Of a stretch of DNA of 64,000 bases, positions 7,983-19,522 are shown piece by piece. Numbering within the stretch: position 1 is the first letter of the stretch; each line of letters opens with the position of its first letter. This stretch comes from Cryoendolithus antarcticus (Eukaryota; Ascomycota; Dothideomycetes; Cladosporiales; Cladosporiaceae), in contig NAJO01000020.1 in the NCBI GenBank assembly GCA_002077065.1, forward strand, positions 248,001 to 312,000. Direction: 5' to 3'. A program made the position numbers and the translations under genes. Under the pieces are notes generated by a model. The model was not told where the DNA came from and ran no database searches. It saw only the letters and a program-made list of their open reading frames with translations.

Positions 7983-10922
7983 ATGGCTGATCACGGCCAG
8001 ACTGACCTGCCATATGGTCATTACGGAAATGCAATCTACGACCCGGAAGAGAGAATCTGGACATTTCAGAAGACAGCCCGTGATGAGTACCGTGTTCTGA
8101 CACGCCTTGGAGAGTCGACCTCTACGGCACCTAAAGATCGAGACACGCAGACGGATGTCAACAGTAAAGCTACTGACCATGAGCAACCGCTCTTCCCAAG
8201 CGTTCGACGACAGAAGCAGATTGACGCTCTTGTGCGTCGCCAGCCGGAAGTCCAGCCCGCAGCAGGATTGTTAAGTGATCTCCTTCGGGTCTCTGAAGCT
8301 GTGGAGGCAGCAACTGCACATCATGATCCTGCGCGAGGACGACTGATGTCCTTCGGGCGAATATTTCATGAGACGCTACGACGCCCGGTACACGCCGTAG
8401 CGTTCGCGACTGGTCCAACAGGCAGCGACATCCGAATCGAGCTTGTTCAGATGCAACGACAGGGCTGGGATGATAGTCGTGATGTATGGCTTGAAGTCCC
8501 CACCCCGAGTGGCATAGGCGTCACATGGAAAGGACCTGGCGCGCCTGTTCAGCAAGTGCACTTTGCTCAGCCTGCTGAAGGTGTCGAAGCTCTGTTGGCC
8601 GTGCGGCTCATCACAAGCAGCGTGATTTTCAAGCCGGTGATGCGAAAGCACGGATCGCAGCGACTTGATGCGAACCCGATCCTGGCACTGTCAAGTGACC
8701 AGACTGGAGGCGTACCGCATGCAGACGTCGTGTTCAATCCCTCATATGGACGCCAATTTGCGGTCATTGCTCAGAGAGGCGATTTGAGTGTATGGGAGTT
8801 TACGAGTCAGATGGCGAGCAAAGTACGTCGAATACATGCGAGTGTGCCCCAGAACACCGCAGGGCACGACCTCGAAGACGGCTGGGCACGGATCATATGG
8901 GTGGCATCTCCATCCATCGTACTTGCAGCGACGCGTACAGGTGTCACTCTATACGATACCTCGACTGAGCCAGCGCAATCTACCAAGATCTCTCTGGGAC
9001 TCAGTCCTGGCTCCGGGAGAGTGTTGGACGTTGCGGTGATTTCAGGACATGCTGGCTGGTGCTGCGTCCTGACGAGGACACATTTGTGCTACGTCCATGT
9101 TGCCAAGGGCAAGGATGGCACGATGGAAGCGCGTATTGCCGCAAAGATTACGCACTTTCGAGGCGAGAATGACATCTCACTCCGTCTGCAAGTTGTCAGC
9201 GATGGAAATGGTAGGCCGTCTACACTCCTTCATACCATCCTTCGTACTGACGGCGTCCTAGACTCGCTCGCCCTGATCAATTCAGCAACAGTTCCAATGG
9301 TGGCCACATACCGCACCGCGATCGACGAGCGCGAGACACTGACCGTTCAAGATCCTACTATACTCCATCTGCCTAGCGACCCAAGTGTCTTGAGCAAGAT
9401 CGTAGATTGGACGATGTCGAGTGTCGAAACTCGAGGGAAGACATCGCGTCGCTCGCACAGCACGACAATGGCACGCTGTCAAGCGGCTGACATAAGGTTC
9501 CTAGGATTGACTGCCTTGAGACAAGAAGGTGCCTTGGTCCAAGAGCTGTATCTGAGTCATCCTGCCGCTGGTATTGACTTACCAACGGAGCTGCCGACGT
9601 GGGCTTCGAAGCTGGAGAAAAGCTCGTCTAGAGCACGCGATAGCTTCGTCGTGGAGGATGATGAGGCAGAGCCACTCGCAGCCTGGAATTGGGCTTCAAG
9701 ATCTCGGCGCCGTGTGCCGAATAATCGACGTGTTGATCGCACTGGAGATGAGTGGACCGTATCGTACGAACGCTGTATGGGTGTGCTTGCAGCAGCGAAG
9801 GAGCAGGTCGAGCAGATTGGCCAGCACCTTGAACGCGCGCGCGGCCTGCTGGATCAAATTCCAGCAGATCCTGTACAGCCTATGCAAACTCTGCACGAAC
9901 TTGGAAATGCCGAAGTGGGCGTGCACGACATCGATGCTGCATCTGCTGCCCTCGCAGAGTTACAAGACATTCGGCGCTGGGCCGGAAACGACCTCGATGG
10001 TATTGACGAGAGACTGCCCAATGTGGTACTACGAGCTACCAAAATGCCGCGACTGGACCCTGCCGTGATCTATATGCCGACCGCCAGTCTAGACGCACTC
10101 TACGACTCGATGGTTTCAGAATCCATCACAACGCTTGATCTAGCGGTGCCAAGAGCCGTCCGCATCGCGAAAGAGCAGCACGCACGACGCATGGCAGCTG
10201 CAGTCTCCCTTGCGAGCCACGTCCTATGGCACGAAGTGATCACTCCGTCGGCGCAGGACGACGATACCCAGACTCAGACTCAGACTCAGAGCCAAAGTCA
10301 GTTCGGAACCCTACAAGTCCCTGGAATAAGCTTCTCTCAGTCCTCTCAAGCCTACCCTGGAGCCTCCCAATCGCAGTCCCTTCTCCCGACGCCATCGCCC
10401 ACAGGCACACCATCTATAAGCACCCAGGCTTCCGCACTGTCCGCATCACCTATCTCAATCCTCACCTGCTTCGCCACCTTCACCAAACCAGTCGCACCTT
10501 TGCTCTCTCGACCCGTGAGGAAGGTTCTCACCCACTGGCCGCTTGACTCGGACATGAACACCTACGACTGGCTCTCCACTTCTCGCACGATAGCCCTACA
10601 GACCGAGGAAAAAGAAGCTGACTCCCAGCTTACTGAAAAGCAGCGCGAGCGCCTCCAGCGGAAAGCAGAGAAACACTTACGCCGGCAACGCAGAGAGGCT
10701 GAAGCGAGCGCTGCGAGGGCTATGCTGAGCAGCCAGGTGGCTGAGGTTGTTGTCGCGCCGACAAGGGCGCCGAGTGGATTTGTTGCAGGTGCTTCGCAGC
10801 AGGCTGTAGGCGGTGCGCGGGGGAGTAGTCAAGTGCTTGGGGCGAGTGCTGCCAGTCAGGTTTTGCCGGGGAGGTTTGGGGGCAAGATGGTGGTGCGGAA
10901 GAAGAGGAAGCAGGGATTTTGA
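7983..10922 (+). CDS. rrn6: RNA polymerase I transcription initiation factor Rrn6-like
   Basis: A single-exon 979-residue ORF from the ATG at 7983. The N-terminal two thirds look like an irregular beta-propeller (repeated hydrophobic strand and turn patterns such as FNPSYGRQFAVIAQRGDLSVW). A Gln/Ser/Thr-rich tract around residues 755-800 (TQTQTQTQSQSQ) precedes a basic helix (EKQRERLQRKAEKHLRRQRR). The extreme C-terminus, VVRKKRKQGF, matches the basic ending typical of Rrn6 proteins. Family knowledge: Rrn6, with Rrn7 and Rrn11, forms the core factor that recruits RNA polymerase I to the rDNA promoter in the nucleolus. Rrn6 evolves fast, so the call rests on overall layout, the Gln/Ser tract and the C-terminal signature. 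Confidence 0.75.
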   Translation: MADHGQTDLPYGHYGNAIYDPEERIWTFQKTARDEYRVLTRLGESTSTAPKDRDTQTDVNSKATDHEQPLFPSVRRQKQIDALVRRQPEVQPAAGLLSDLLRVSEAVEAATAHHDPARGRLMSFGRIFHETLRRPVHAVAFATGPTGSDIRIELVQMQRQGWDDSRDVWLEVPTPSGIGVTWKGPGAPVQQVHFAQPAEGVEALLAVRLITSSVIFKPVMRKHGSQRLDANPILALSSDQTGGVPHADVVFNPSYGRQFAVIAQRGDLSVWEFTSQMASKVRRIHASVPQNTAGHDLEDGWARIIWVASPSIVLAATRTGVTLYDTSTEPAQSTKISLGLSPGSGRVLDVAVISGHAGWCCVLTRTHLCYVHVAKGKDGTMEARIAAKITHFRGENDISLRLQVVSDGNGRPSTLLHTILRTDGVLDSLALINSATVPMVATYRTAIDERETLTVQDPTILHLPSDPSVLSKIVDWTMSSVETRGKTSRRSHSTTMARCQAADIRFLGLTALRQEGALVQELYLSHPAAGIDLPTELPTWASKLEKSSSRARDSFVVEDDEAEPLAAWNWASRSRRRVPNNRRVDRTGDEWTVSYERCMGVLAAAKEQVEQIGQHLERARGLLDQIPADPVQPMQTLHELGNAEVGVHDIDAASAALAELQDIRRWAGNDLDGIDERLPNVVLRATKMPRLDPAVIYMPTASLDALYDSMVSESITTLDLAVPRAVRIAKEQHARRMAAAVSLASHVLWHEVITPSAQDDDTQTQTQTQSQSQFGTLQVPGISFSQSSQAYPGASQSQSLLPTPSPTGTPSISTQASALSASPISILTCFATFTKPVAPLLSRPVRKVLTHWPLDSDMNTYDWLSTSRTIALQTEEKEADSQLTEKQRERLQRKAEKHLRRQRREAEASAARAMLSSQVAEVVVAPTRAPSGFVAGASQQAVGGARGSSQVLGASAASQVLPGRFGGKMVVRKKRKQGF
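10269..10290 (+). repeat. Hexanucleotide CAGACT repeat inside rrn6
   Basis: Three and a half tandem copies of CAGACT encode alternating Thr-Gln in the Rrn6 linker. Copy changes keep the frame, so the tract can vary in length without breaking the protein. Confidence 0.8.
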
Positions 10923-13900
10923 TCGGTTTGAAGATGGGGGATGGATGTACAATTTGTCTGTAGGGTGTACGAATTTGTATGTGTAGCACAGATCATCAGA
11001 CACGGAGTTACGCAAGTCGTGCCTGATATGTCGTTCATAGCAATCGGATTCTTGAACTCGCTTGGAAAGACGGCTAAACGCTACGTATCGAGCATCATCC
11101 ACTTTCTGCACGTCGAAGATATCAATGCGTAGATACATACGAGTCCGGAGTAAGCACCTTATCCGCGGCGCTCTTACCTGATGTCCCATGTTCATCAGTC
11201 GAACGGACCGGGGACTCGGCGCACACCCTCGCTGAATGGCGTCGATGACGGAGCCACTCGCGAATCGCGAGCCGTCGCAACGTGCGCCGGACGGTCTGGA
11301 GCGGTCTTTCGTTGATCTGCCGGTGAGTGGTGGAGTCTACGGCAGTCATTATCAACGCTTGCGAGCCGCATGTTCGCTAGAGAACGCAGGGTCTGATTTG
11401 GCATCTGGGTGATATGGCCGGTTGATGCGAGGTGCCGTTCGTTGCGAGAAATGAGAGTAACATGTCGGTCTCTTCAAACAGTCCAGTCCAGATAGTCATG
11501 ATGGAACGAGGATGTGAAGAACTGTTGTGCAGTGCTTTTTACAAGCCGCTTCCCATGATAAAAGACACGAGTATGATGGCCTGGTCTGCTAAAGTGCTCC
11601 GGTGCGCCCGCAACAGACTCCGATAGGGCGAGGTTCGGACCGCATGGGATGCTCCTTGCTTGCTGTTCTGCTGGTTGTAACAAGCCAGTGCTACAACCTG
11701 CGCGGCACGCGGACAGCAAGGAAGGTGCTCCATTGAACGAATAGCTTCACGCGCGCCCACGAGTCAGTACATTGCTAGGCGGGCGCGAACTGTCTCACCA
11801 TTAAATCCCAGCATCCTTGTACGGTGCACCACACGCATCACCCAGAGCAAGACTTGGAGTAGCGGGGAGCGGGGAGGGCGTGGAGTCGCTCGGGGTCAGG
11901 TCCCTCTGTTCACTGAACGAGGGGTCCAGAAGCTTCCCGCAACAACCCGTCCATGTGTGGCGCACTGGAATATCGAAGTCGGAGAGGATTCCGTGCCTTA
12001 CGATTCCTGGTGCATGTAGGCGTACTTGCTGTTCGGCAACAGGCCTTGAGCATCCAGACTGCTCTGCGATGCCGCCGGGTTCCGGGAATGGCCCAAATCG
12101 ATAAGACAAGCGAAATCATCCTTGCTATATTGTCGTGACGACAGTGTCTTTGCGAACCATGAGTTCCATTGACGTACCGAAGTGGTGCAGGTAAGCATAT
12201 TGTAGCCGATCGATAACCACTGCAAGTTCTTCGAGTGATGGAAACGAGAAGGGAATTTGAGAGAGTCTAGATGGCGTCTGTGTGAAATGCTGGTCTCTGG
12301 ACCACGTATGGCGAAGTGCTCTGCTCGATGGCCAACACAGCTGCGCATCCTAGCGACGGCTCACCTACTTGTCAGCATCTTGTATTGTGGTTCCTACACG
12401 ATAAGCTCGAATGTGGGCTGATCCGTGCGATGCCGCAGACATGGGATCAGTCAGCGTCCCAGCAGAGGAGTGAGATCGGGTCACTACTCTGCACTCTCAT
12501 CTAGGGCAATGGTGCTTCGTAAAGAATGTTGCTCCGGTGTTGTCGCCGAGAGCCACAGTTCGGCCGTGAAGATGTCTTGCTACCCCTCATTGAAGGCAGT
12601 TCCTGCATGGCGGGGTCGAATCTCAAGTGCGGCAGGGCAAAGTGCTCGAGGTGCAGTCTGCCTCGCCGCATAAGCTCGCTCGTGAATTCCTTCGCGCTTA
12701 CTCTGCCGCAAGTCCACGTTGCCTCGCGCAGATTTGGTGGTAATGGAAACGGGCTTGAAGATCGAATCCGTAGTCCTTCGTATCGTTCACCTTGCGGCAG
12801 CCATGGCTTGCGTCATGTACTATTCTCGCACAGTGACACGCCACAGGGTTTCCAGCCCGCGGCCGCCCTGCATCGAGCGGGTTCTGCCCTGCTGTCAACA
12901 ATCTCCGGCCACGCGAGCGGGCAAGGATGCACGTGCATCGTAGCGCCGGGTATTAAGGTTGCCCAGTTAAAGGGGGTCCGCTTCCGAGCAGGTGGTAACA
13001 TCCGTTCTTCGCAAACAGCAACGTTTTCGCTGGCCAGGCCCACGGGTGGGAGAGTGGAGTGAGCTGTCGCTTATCAAGCGCCGGAGTCGTTGTTGTCCAC
13101 AAGTCGCTTGCTCGCCTCGTCCAGCATTCGCCTGTCGCGATGGTGCATTGAACTGTCGGAGTGGCAGCCCGATCAAGCCTGCGTGATATCACATACGCGC
13201 CTACGACCAAGTCCGAGGGCAGGCGTGCCGAGGGCGCGGCGGTGAAATATGTCGAAGAAAGCAATAGTCTTGGCCGCGGTATAGGTTTCTCATCGACCGA
13301 TGTCGTGCAGCCGCCTCGGCCCGGTCTAAGCCCGACAGGTCCATTTGCAGCTCTCATCGCAGAAACGTTACCAGATCGCGAGCCGTTGCAAATCTCTTTC
13401 GCTGCCTTCGCATGGCACTTCCAAGATTCTACTTTGCCGTGAGAATGCCATCTGGCGGCGGCGCGTCCGAGTAGAGCGGGTAAGGGTCACTTGGCTCCGG
13501 TGCCACAGATGTAATCGCTAGCCCTGTCGTCAGCCACAGACCACCTGCATGGGTAGCAGGCAATTGCCGCGATGCTTCTTCGCTTGCAAACGACGACAGG
13601 TGCAGTCCTGACGTGATGTAGGAGCGCGCTCCGTGACCGACCATGTCCAGCTTGCTGCGTTTCCTTGAGTTGAGATTCCGGCACATCATGTATCACAGCT
13701 CCTCGCTTACAATAGCATGACATGGCCGAACTGGCGAACGTGTGCTACGAAGTCATGTATTCGCACCGCCTCATGGTTGCACAGTACCGGTACACCGCGT
13801 GTCCCTGACAGTCTCGCGAGGCACAGTCGTGATGAAACTCATGGAACGGGTCGCAAGCGCAGCTGCACGCCGCGGCGGCCTGACGGACAAGTCATCGCGC

Positions 13901-14774
13901 ATGCATGCAAATGAGATCAAAGTGAGATGACCGATGCACTAACGTTAGGGAGTTGCGCGGACGTCGAAGCTTGCACGGTCACACGTCCCGGCATGACACC
14001 GGCGCCCTGCTTTGCTTTCACGATCGGTGATCCTCAAGTAGAGACGATGCAGTGTTGCGTTTGGCGTGGTCCCCAAGTCCCACGGTGTGATGCGTGCAAC
14101 AGATGGCGGTGCTACCACACCCACACGGCCTACCGCGGAAGATCTCACGGATATCATCCCCGTCGATAGGTCACATCCACATCTCGTCCACAAGTCTTGT
14201 AGTCAGCTCGTCCACCGTCCAGCCTTTCGGGGCTAAGGTCTTGGAAGCGAAGAAGCAGGGTTGTCAGGATCCGCGCGCTAGCAAAAGCATGCCACATGCA
14301 GCACCCATGCCCTGCCGCCTCGCCCACTTTCGCATCTCTGCAGACGGACGTCGTGCGGCACGTTTTGTTCTCCCAAGCGCGCCCCTCGGTGCTGGCTCCT
14401 AGGCTACTGGCTGTCTAGCAAGGCGCTGTCGTGCAGAGACATAGCCAGGGAGCAGGGTCCAGCAAATACGTGCCGCCCTCTCCCTCCTACTCATCAACCT
14501 TATTCGCAGCGCGCGCGTCTGCCCCGTCTGATCCTGCTGCCCTTCATGTTCATAACTTGGACCTCCTCCCAGAGCCCACTTCCTGCTCGATCTTGCACTC
14601 TTGCAAACAAAGCTGCACGCATACACGCCACAATTCGCCTTGGCATTCCGGACTGCTCCTCTTCAGCCTCTCACCACACAGTCAGCACGACAGTACTAAC
14701 TATTGTATCACCGCAAACACTCTACCGACTAAGTCACTACACGCAAAGCGTACATCTACCTTGCTGGCCATCAC
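10923..14774. other. 3.85-kb gene-poor region upstream of the zinc-finger gene
   Basis: No open frame here has recognisable domains, a codon pattern like its neighbours, or splice-linked continuation; the longest (178 codons, 12526-13062) begins without ATG and matches nothing I know. No tRNA-like box, no terminal repeats and no transposase motifs were seen. The right-hand 300 nt (about 14450-14774) are pyrimidine- and A/C-rich and probably form the transcribed leader of the zinc-finger gene. The rest could be regulatory DNA, a long non-coding transcript, or an old degraded element. Confidence 0.5.
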
Positions 14775-16202
14775 ATGATGGACGGTAGAAACAGCTCTGG
14801 GCGCAAAATATCACTCCTGAACGACAGCGCAGGTGGTGATCGAGACCGCGCTGGTGACGTAGCTGGTCACGCCAGTGGTAGCCGTCCGCTTCTCTTCAAA
14901 GCATCGCGTCACTCGCACACCACTTTACCGCCGCTGTCCGCGCCTGTCTACCATCACGCTCCGCCTCCCCACCCCCACAGCCTGCATTCGCGCGTCTCCA
15001 GCTGCACGTCGACGCCGAGCTTATCACCGCCCACCCCACAACTCATCCGCAGCACCTCGAGTGATTCACGTGTGTTTGCCTCACCATCGCCGGCAACACC
15101 TGTCTCTGCCAGCTTTCAGGATCTACCTCATCACCGTGGCCCGCAGCAGCACTACTTTGTGAACCCTCGTTACGCCAAGATGGATGATCCCGCCCTGGCC
15201 ATGTACCAGTCACTTGACCCCAATGGCATGGTAATGCCTGTCGTCTATCAGGTCCCGGCCATGATGCAGCAACCCATGCCGCAACAACACCAACAGCTCT
15301 ACCGGACATCGACCTCACCGTCATCAGAACCATCACGTGTCTCGACAATGTCTGCATCGTCGACAGGACCAAAGTCAGCTGGACCGAAGAAGAATCAGTA
15401 CCCTTGCCCAATGGCCAAGGCGTACAATTGCACGGATTACTTCACTACTTCTGGCCATGCTGCACGTCACGCCAAGAAGCACACTGGCAAGAAGGACGCC
15501 TTCTGTCCAGAGTGCAACAAAGCCTTCACCCGCAAGGACAACATGGAGCAACATCGACGAACTCACCAGACCGGCCGAACAGGAGGGCGCACCAGCGGCA
15601 CCGAAGACGCCAAGGTGAAGAAGTCTGTCAAGCCTGCATCGAAGAAGATCGTCAAGTCTGAGCCACTGCAAGCTGCAATCGACAGCCAGATTGAGCAAAA
15701 CCTCGCTGTCCTTCCCCAAGACCAGTCGCTGAACATTCAGCTCCCGCAAACGTTGGCACCTCAGCCGGATGTACTCATGGCTGCACCACCACTGCCCGCG
15801 ACTATGGTCATGCCAACACTGCCCCAAGAGCAGATACCAATCACAGCTGACGCATCAATGCTCATACCTCCTGTCGGCGTGAGCGCGCCATACTACCTCG
15901 CCGGCATGGACACGGGTCCAATACCTCCCCTCCCAATGCCCACCATGATCGACACGATGATGCGACCGCCTCTCTATCGGACAAACTTCACAAGCACGCT
16001 GGACTACATGCCGCCACTGCAGATGACTATTGGCGACCAAACGGATATGAACTTTTCGTACCCTTCACCTGGTCTGTCCAACGGGCTGAACAGCCTTGCG
16101 ATCGCCAGTGAGGCGCGGAGGATCTCGGAGGAGAAGGAGCGAAGTCCGCAGAGTTGCGATGCGTCGCCTTCTGACGAGACGCCTTGCGATGAGTCGCCTT
16201 GA
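14775..16202 (+). CDS. C2H2 zinc-finger transcription factor (FlbC-like arrangement)
   Basis: Intronless, 475 residues from ATGATG at 14775. Residues 1-200 are Ser/Pro/His-rich with Met/Gln-rich stretches (MMQQPMPQQHQQ), as in activation domains. Two adjacent C2H2 fingers lie near residues 207-260: the first is unusual (CPMAKAYNC, then H-ARH-KKH), the second canonical (FCPECNKAFTRKDNMEQHRRTH). A basic Lys/Ser segment follows (KVKKSVKPASKKIVK), likely a nuclear localisation signal, then a Met/Pro-rich C-terminus ending in acidic Ser/Asp/Glu repeats. The linker TSGHAARHAKKHTGKK resembles FlbC-type developmental regulators of filamentous fungi, but target genes cannot be inferred. The very long upstream region fits a highly regulated gene. 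Confidence 0.8.
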   Translation: MMDGRNSSGRKISLLNDSAGGDRDRAGDVAGHASGSRPLLFKASRHSHTTLPPLSAPVYHHAPPPHPHSLHSRVSSCTSTPSLSPPTPQLIRSTSSDSRVFASPSPATPVSASFQDLPHHRGPQQHYFVNPRYAKMDDPALAMYQSLDPNGMVMPVVYQVPAMMQQPMPQQHQQLYRTSTSPSSEPSRVSTMSASSTGPKSAGPKKNQYPCPMAKAYNCTDYFTTSGHAARHAKKHTGKKDAFCPECNKAFTRKDNMEQHRRTHQTGRTGGRTSGTEDAKVKKSVKPASKKIVKSEPLQAAIDSQIEQNLAVLPQDQSLNIQLPQTLAPQPDVLMAAPPLPATMVMPTLPQEQIPITADASMLIPPVGVSAPYYLAGMDTGPIPPLPMPTMIDTMMRPPLYRTNFTSTLDYMPPLQMTIGDQTDMNFSYPSPGLSNGLNSLAIASEARRISEEKERSPQSCDASPSDETPCDESP

Positions 16203-17341
16203 GAGCAATTGGAAGGTATCACGTTTACATCATTTTCACGGGAGTCATGGCGCATCTTGCGACTGGACTTGGCCATGCGTGTCACTCCCATGTGCGCGTC
16301 GTCGTTTGTGGCATCGGCGCCGGAAACAGCCTGGCTCCGATGTGCACGGCGAGCGCAGTAAGGTCTAGACGAGAGGGATTTCTCGACCGGCAGTGTGCAT
16401 ATACCCATACAAACACACTAGAGGGGGCAAAGCAGCTGGTCCCGAGAAATCCGGGAAGGTCAACTTATGGTGCGGTCGCAAGACGGTCAGAAGGTGGTAG
16501 AAGGAACCCGACGACGGGAACGAAAGTTTAGACGGGGCGTTTGGTCCATATATGCGATACCCTTTAGAAGCGCGATGCGCTTGATGAGTAGTACAGACTG
16601 AAGCGGACCTTCGAGAAGGTGTTTGCTTGACCTTGACCTTGACCGTATTCTCCTTTCCAACAAGTGTCTCATGCTAGATTGCGCCCGAGGCACCAAATTT
16701 GCAAAACTCACTACCAGAGCACGCCTAGATCACATTACAGTGCGCGTATGAAGGATGAAGTGAGGTCTCTTCTTTCCTGTTCCGATTTTCAGGGTCGTGG
16801 TGAAGGAACAGGTAGTGATCGACAGAGTCCCTGGTTTTGGCACGTGGTATGGCGTGTATGTTGTGCAGGGCGCGAGCGTACCGGTCGATCATGATGAAGT
16901 CGACGGACCCTGATGTTTCATCATCGCTCATTGAGTTCACTAACAGCACCCCTTCCACAACGTACATGATCAGAAATCACGAGCTGGGCCTATTTGATTC
17001 GGTGCGCTCGAGTGCTCTGTTCTCGGGTCGATGCTGGGTTCGGGGTGTGGCAGCGCGTAGCAGTGAACAGCATCGACTTGCGATTTTATTCGCAGATGGT
17101 AGCTACATAAGTCCGGTCTGAGAGACGGAGGCTACCTTCGTATGATCAATGCTTGAACTGGCTGAGTTACCCGCAGGCAATCTGGTCATTTCGATCAACT
17201 AGCGCTCTCCGTCCAACAATCATACTCGCTCCTCCTCTGTCAGCGCAGCGCCTTGTTAAACAGATATGATGATCACTAGATTCTCTAACTATGGACTGGT
17301 GAAGCCTCTGCCTATGTACTCCTGCTGCTGTTTGCCTACTC
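16203..17341. other. Convergent intergenic region between zinc-finger and ptr2 genes
   Basis: There are 1139 nt between two converging stop codons, containing only short incoherent open frames. It must contain both 3' UTRs. A TTGACC triplicate lies at 16627-16644. I see nothing else. Confidence 0.4.
16627..16644 (+). repeat. TTGACC triplicate
   Basis: Three perfect tandem copies of TTGACC lie in the 3' flank of the zinc-finger gene. This is a short simple repeat with no assigned function. Confidence 0.6.
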
Positions 17342-19522
17342 CTAGGCCGCATTGAGACCTGCAGAGCCTCCTTTGTCCAACACGCCTCTTCCCTTGTATT
17401 TGGTCGCTCCAATAAGGTTGAGCTCGTCCTCCCTGGCATCGAGTGAACGCCAGGTGAACCAGAATCCGATACCACCAAATGTAGCGAGGACAGTCACGAT
17501 GCCGTAATTCCAGACGCTGCGTGGAGGTATTAGTACTGACTTCTAATTATCACGAAGACGCCGGAAGATACTTACAGCAATGGATCGCCAGATAACGGCG
17601 TCAAAGCCTGGCCGAGAGCTGCACTGAAGGCCGTCATCAGGAGATTGACACCCATGACCAGGCCACGCATGTTCTCGGGCGCCTTGCTGAAAGCGTACTC
17701 GAGCCCAGTGATGGAGGTGAAGACTTCGGAGAAGGCGATCAAGCAGTAGGGCACTGTTTGCACCCAGACGTTGATGGGCGATTTGCAGTCGGCTGATGAG
17801 CTGACTTCGGAGGCCGGGCATGGGGAGGTCGAATAGATTTGCCATCTGCGAGGTGGTTAGACGGTAGGACGGTGTATCACTTCGAGACCGGAATTGCATA
17901 CTGAATGAAGGTAGAGGCCAACATGGCCGCAGCCGCGACGAGGAATCCCATTGCCATACGCTTGAGGGGCGTGAAGCGGATGCGATGCTTTCGGAGGAAG
18001 GGGTAAAAGAAGTAGTCGATCTTGAAAACGCGTTAGTGGCAGAGCCCATTCTTGGAATATCGCGAACTAAAAATACCAGCGGGATGAAGAGCACCAAAGT
18101 GATGGGGTTGAGATTGTTGATGAGATCGTTGGGTACGCCACCTAGCTGCATGGTAGCTGACTGAGATGTCAAATTGCCTGTCATCTGGTTGTATGCAAGC
18201 CAGTAAAGCGGAAGCCAGAGAAAGACCTGAGATATGTTAGCCTCCATGTCAGGGGCGCACTGAGTACGCGGCGATTCGTACTTTGCAAGCATTGAGCCCA
18301 CGAGCGACCTGATCAACCCAGTTGTCATCAATATCGCGCATCCAGGCAGGAGCATCGCTTCCAAGTCTGCTGGGCTTGACTGATTCCCAGAAATCATCCC
18401 GGGTCAGGTTCTTGTAGGTCTTGATCGGATTCGGCGATGCTGCTCCCTTCGCCGCTAAGCTGAAGAGTTTTATTGCTCTGCCAAAGACCGATGAAGTTGG
18501 TGGCGACACAATGTAGTACTTCTTGCACAGTAAGAGCACAAGAGGAGAGCCTAGGAAGAGGGCAGTGGGCAGCAGGTATGCAAGCCAGAAGCCAACATAT
18601 CGTTCCTGTGAGAGCAGGACGTCAGCCGTGAGCATGTGTCGCGTCGCTCGGGCTCAACTTACCACGTAGACCATGCCAATGCCTCCAGCGAGTGAGCCAA
18701 AATTGATCTAAATCGTGGTCAGCATGCTCGTCAGAGTACAGATTCCACATTACATACCATCATGTAGAAGTACAGGAACACGCGCGAAATGGTGACTTGG
18801 GGATCTTGAATAACCCGCTCGCCGGTGCTCAACGTGATGATCTTGGGTCGTCTTTGCTGGACTTGTTCGGCAAGCAAAGGCGAGACATTTGACTTGAAAC
18901 CGCCAGTTCCAATGCCCAGAATCACGAGGCCCACTGCGAAGAGTCCAAGCGCAGAGGAGCCCTTATCAATCATTTGCGGCAAAGCGCTGCACACAAGCAG
19001 GATATGGCCAACCACAGAGAATCCAATGGCGCCCTGAATGGTATTGTAACGTCCTAAGTATGTGTCTGCGACGTAGCCACCCACCAGAGGCATTATGTAA
19101 GCCCAGAACTGGTTGAACGTCGTCAATCCTGTAGCAGCGCGCTGACCCTGGTCCAGAGCACCAGGTTGCATGCAGGCGTCTTCGCTGCTTGCAAGGAAGC
19201 AAGCCATGCTGTTCTGGATGTTACCAGTGCGAGATCCGAAAGGGCGCGGCTGTTGAATGAAGTTGGTGAACAGCGCTGTCGTGCCGTAGTATCCGAATCG
19301 TTCGCAAAACTCGACGAAGGTAATAGTCATGGCTTGCCATGTGATGGACCCGCTCACGCGACGCAGAGTGGCCATCTCCTCCTTCGTGGGCTCGACATCG
19401 CCGTTTGTGGATGCGTCCAGAGAGCTGTCGCGTTCCGTAAGGCCCTGCTTCTCATCCACCATCACGCTCGGTCGCCTGGCCTGAGCCATAGCATGAAGCT
19501 CGTCTCCTACGTTAGCTGCCAT
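17342..19522 (-). CDS. ptr2: POT-family proton-coupled peptide transporter (Ptr2-like)
   Basis: Seven exons reconstructed: 19522-18758, 18707-18663, 18605-18282, 18226-18077, 18020-17902, 17845-17576 and 17516-17342, giving 615 residues with six introns of 51-59 nt. Start chosen at the first ATG (MAANVGDELH); the frame upstream lacks ATG. The E-x-x-E-R motif in FVEFCERFGYYG marks the proton-coupling helix 1 of POT carriers. GGYVADTYLGRYNTI is the PTR2 signature, and GTGGFKSNVSPLLAEQ and the exon-6 segment QIYSTSPCPASEVSS are also family-typical. About 12 membrane helices are expected, with a hydrophilic loop carrying the TRDDFWESVKPS motif. Family knowledge: it imports di- and tripeptides across the plasma membrane with protons. 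Divergent from npr3. Confidence 0.92.

Noticed and set aside
12526..13062. 178-codon open frame in the gene-poor region
   Set aside because: No ATG start, no recognisable motif and no adjoining exon; length is possible by chance in GC-rich DNA.
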